Shown here piece by piece: positions 24,171-24,686 of a stretch of DNA of 24,686 bases. The stretch's first letter is position 1. Every line of letters starts with the position of its first letter. Below the pieces are notes generated by a model. The model saw only the letters and a program-made list of their open reading frames with translations, was not told the origin of the DNA and made no database searches. The translations under genes were made by a program, and so were the position numbers. Source of the DNA: Actinobacteria bacterium UBA959 (lineage in GTDB: Bacteria > Actinomycetota > Actinomycetes > S36-B12 > UBA5976); contig DBCL01000014.1 in the NCBI GenBank assembly GCA_002293025.1, forward strand, positions 40,230 through 64,915. Direction: 5' to 3'.

Positions 24171-24686
24171 ATGGCAGCCGACTTAAATGAGTTAGTTTCT
24201 GGTATCTGGCCCCTGGCATTGCATCGCCAGACTGATGGCTCATGTTCATTAAGTGGGATGAGTTTGAATGAATTGGCAAATAAACATGCCACACCAATGT
24301 ATTTATATGATGCAGATGAACTACTAGAGCGTGCCATAAGAGTTAAGTCAGCTTTTGCTAAGCATGATCTTCCTTGCGATGTTAATTACGCAAGTAAAGC
24401 TTTCTTATCGATTGCTATGGCCAAAATAATTGCCAATGCAGGATTGCATTTAGATGTGGCAAGTGGTGGTGAACTCGCAATTGCTCTTAGAGCAGGTTTT
24501 CCAGCTGCCAATATTGCTATGCATGGCAATAACAAGAGCGAAGCTGAGATAGATCTAGCCATTCGTTCAGGTATAGGTTGCATAATCTTGGATTCTGAAG
24601 AAGAAGTTCAGCGAGTTGCGCAAGTAGCAGTTAAATACAAAATTGTGCAACAGGTAATGATCCGAGCCACTTTGGGAATTGACGCA
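24171..24686 (+). CDS. lysA: Diaminopimelate decarboxylase (partial, 5' part)
   Basis: PLP-dependent fold-III decarboxylase that makes L-lysine from meso-diaminopimelate. The window holds the first 172 codons; the rest is cut off. The PLP lysine is K76 in NYASKAF. Family segments TPMYLYDADEL, GLHLDVASGGELAIAL and IAMHGNNKS follow in the expected order within the TIM-barrel domain. The N-terminus is typical for actinobacterial LysA, with a short extension before the barrel. ATG 24171 is chosen from the promoter spacing and the start of homology. Being next to argS, it probably starts the lysine/threonine gene group. Confidence 0.93.
   Translation, partial: MAADLNELVSGIWPLALHRQTDGSCSLSGMSLNELANKHATPMYLYDADELLERAIRVKSAFAKHDLPCDVNYASKAFLSIAMAKIIANAGLHLDVASGGELAIALRAGFPAANIAMHGNNKSEAEIDLAIRSGIGCIILDSEEEVQRVAQVAVKYKIVQQVMIRATLGIDA

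Noticed and set aside
1..24686. tRNA or rRNA genes, CRISPR arrays, insertion sequences, prophage or integron sites
   Set aside because: None seen. Intergenic gaps are all below about 120 bp and contain no tRNA-like fold, no repeat-spacer pattern and no transposase or integrase frames.

Overview
This is a compact chromosomal segment with no mobile elements, and every complete gene in it is intact. Gene content and order point to an actinobacterium: leuS, comEA, comEC, holA, rpsT (opposite strand), lepA, an acyl-CoA ligase, hemW, hrcA, dnaJ, rsmE, a HIT protein, phoH, ybeY, a CorC-like protein, era, argS and lysA. The DNA is visibly AT-rich for that phylum (judged by eye, not computed). Many genes overlap by 1-26 bp, and the largest gap is about 116 bp. 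Together these suggest a streamlined low-GC lineage such as the freshwater acI group (Nanopelagicales). That placement is an inference; no rRNA gene or lineage marker is present to confirm it.

Layout. Positions 1-1380 hold the end of a DUF1800 gene and a complete DUF1501 gene with a Tat signal. A small Rieske protein (1377-1790) converges on them. leuS diverges from the Rieske gene. comEA-comEC-holA follow and would encode the DNA-uptake periplasmic protein, the uptake channel and DNA polymerase III delta. rpsT converges on holA. From lepA to era (8548-21326) there is one long plus-strand run. It starts with translation and lipid genes (lepA, acyl-CoA ligase, hemW), then hrcA-dnaJ, then a tightly coupled rRNA-processing and ribosome-assembly block (rsmE, HIT, phoH, ybeY, CorC-like, EamA, era). 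An AI-2E family membrane protein converges on era. argS diverges from it and is followed by lysA, which runs off the window.

Regulation visible in sequence. A CIRCE-like HrcA operator with one perfect and one degraded arm lies in front of hrcA and overlaps a -10 box. At least three genes (Rieske, AI-2E, lysA) have a TANNNT -10 hexamer ending exactly six bases before the start codon. argS has the same with seven bases and leuS with nine. This is the arrangement expected for leaderless mRNAs. Two short divergent regions carry such promoters back to back. Other genes (DUF1501, acyl-CoA ligase, hrcA, phoH) have recognisable Shine-Dalgarno sequences, so both initiation modes appear to be used.

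I do not see a defence system, prophage, CRISPR array, integron or obviously new multi-gene system here. The points most worth checking are the degenerate CIRCE, the leaderless promoter pattern and divergent promoters, the HIT protein with a replaced triad residue, the EamA gene inserted in the ybeY-era block, the DUF1800/DUF1501/Rieske group, and small hairpins at the convergent gene ends.
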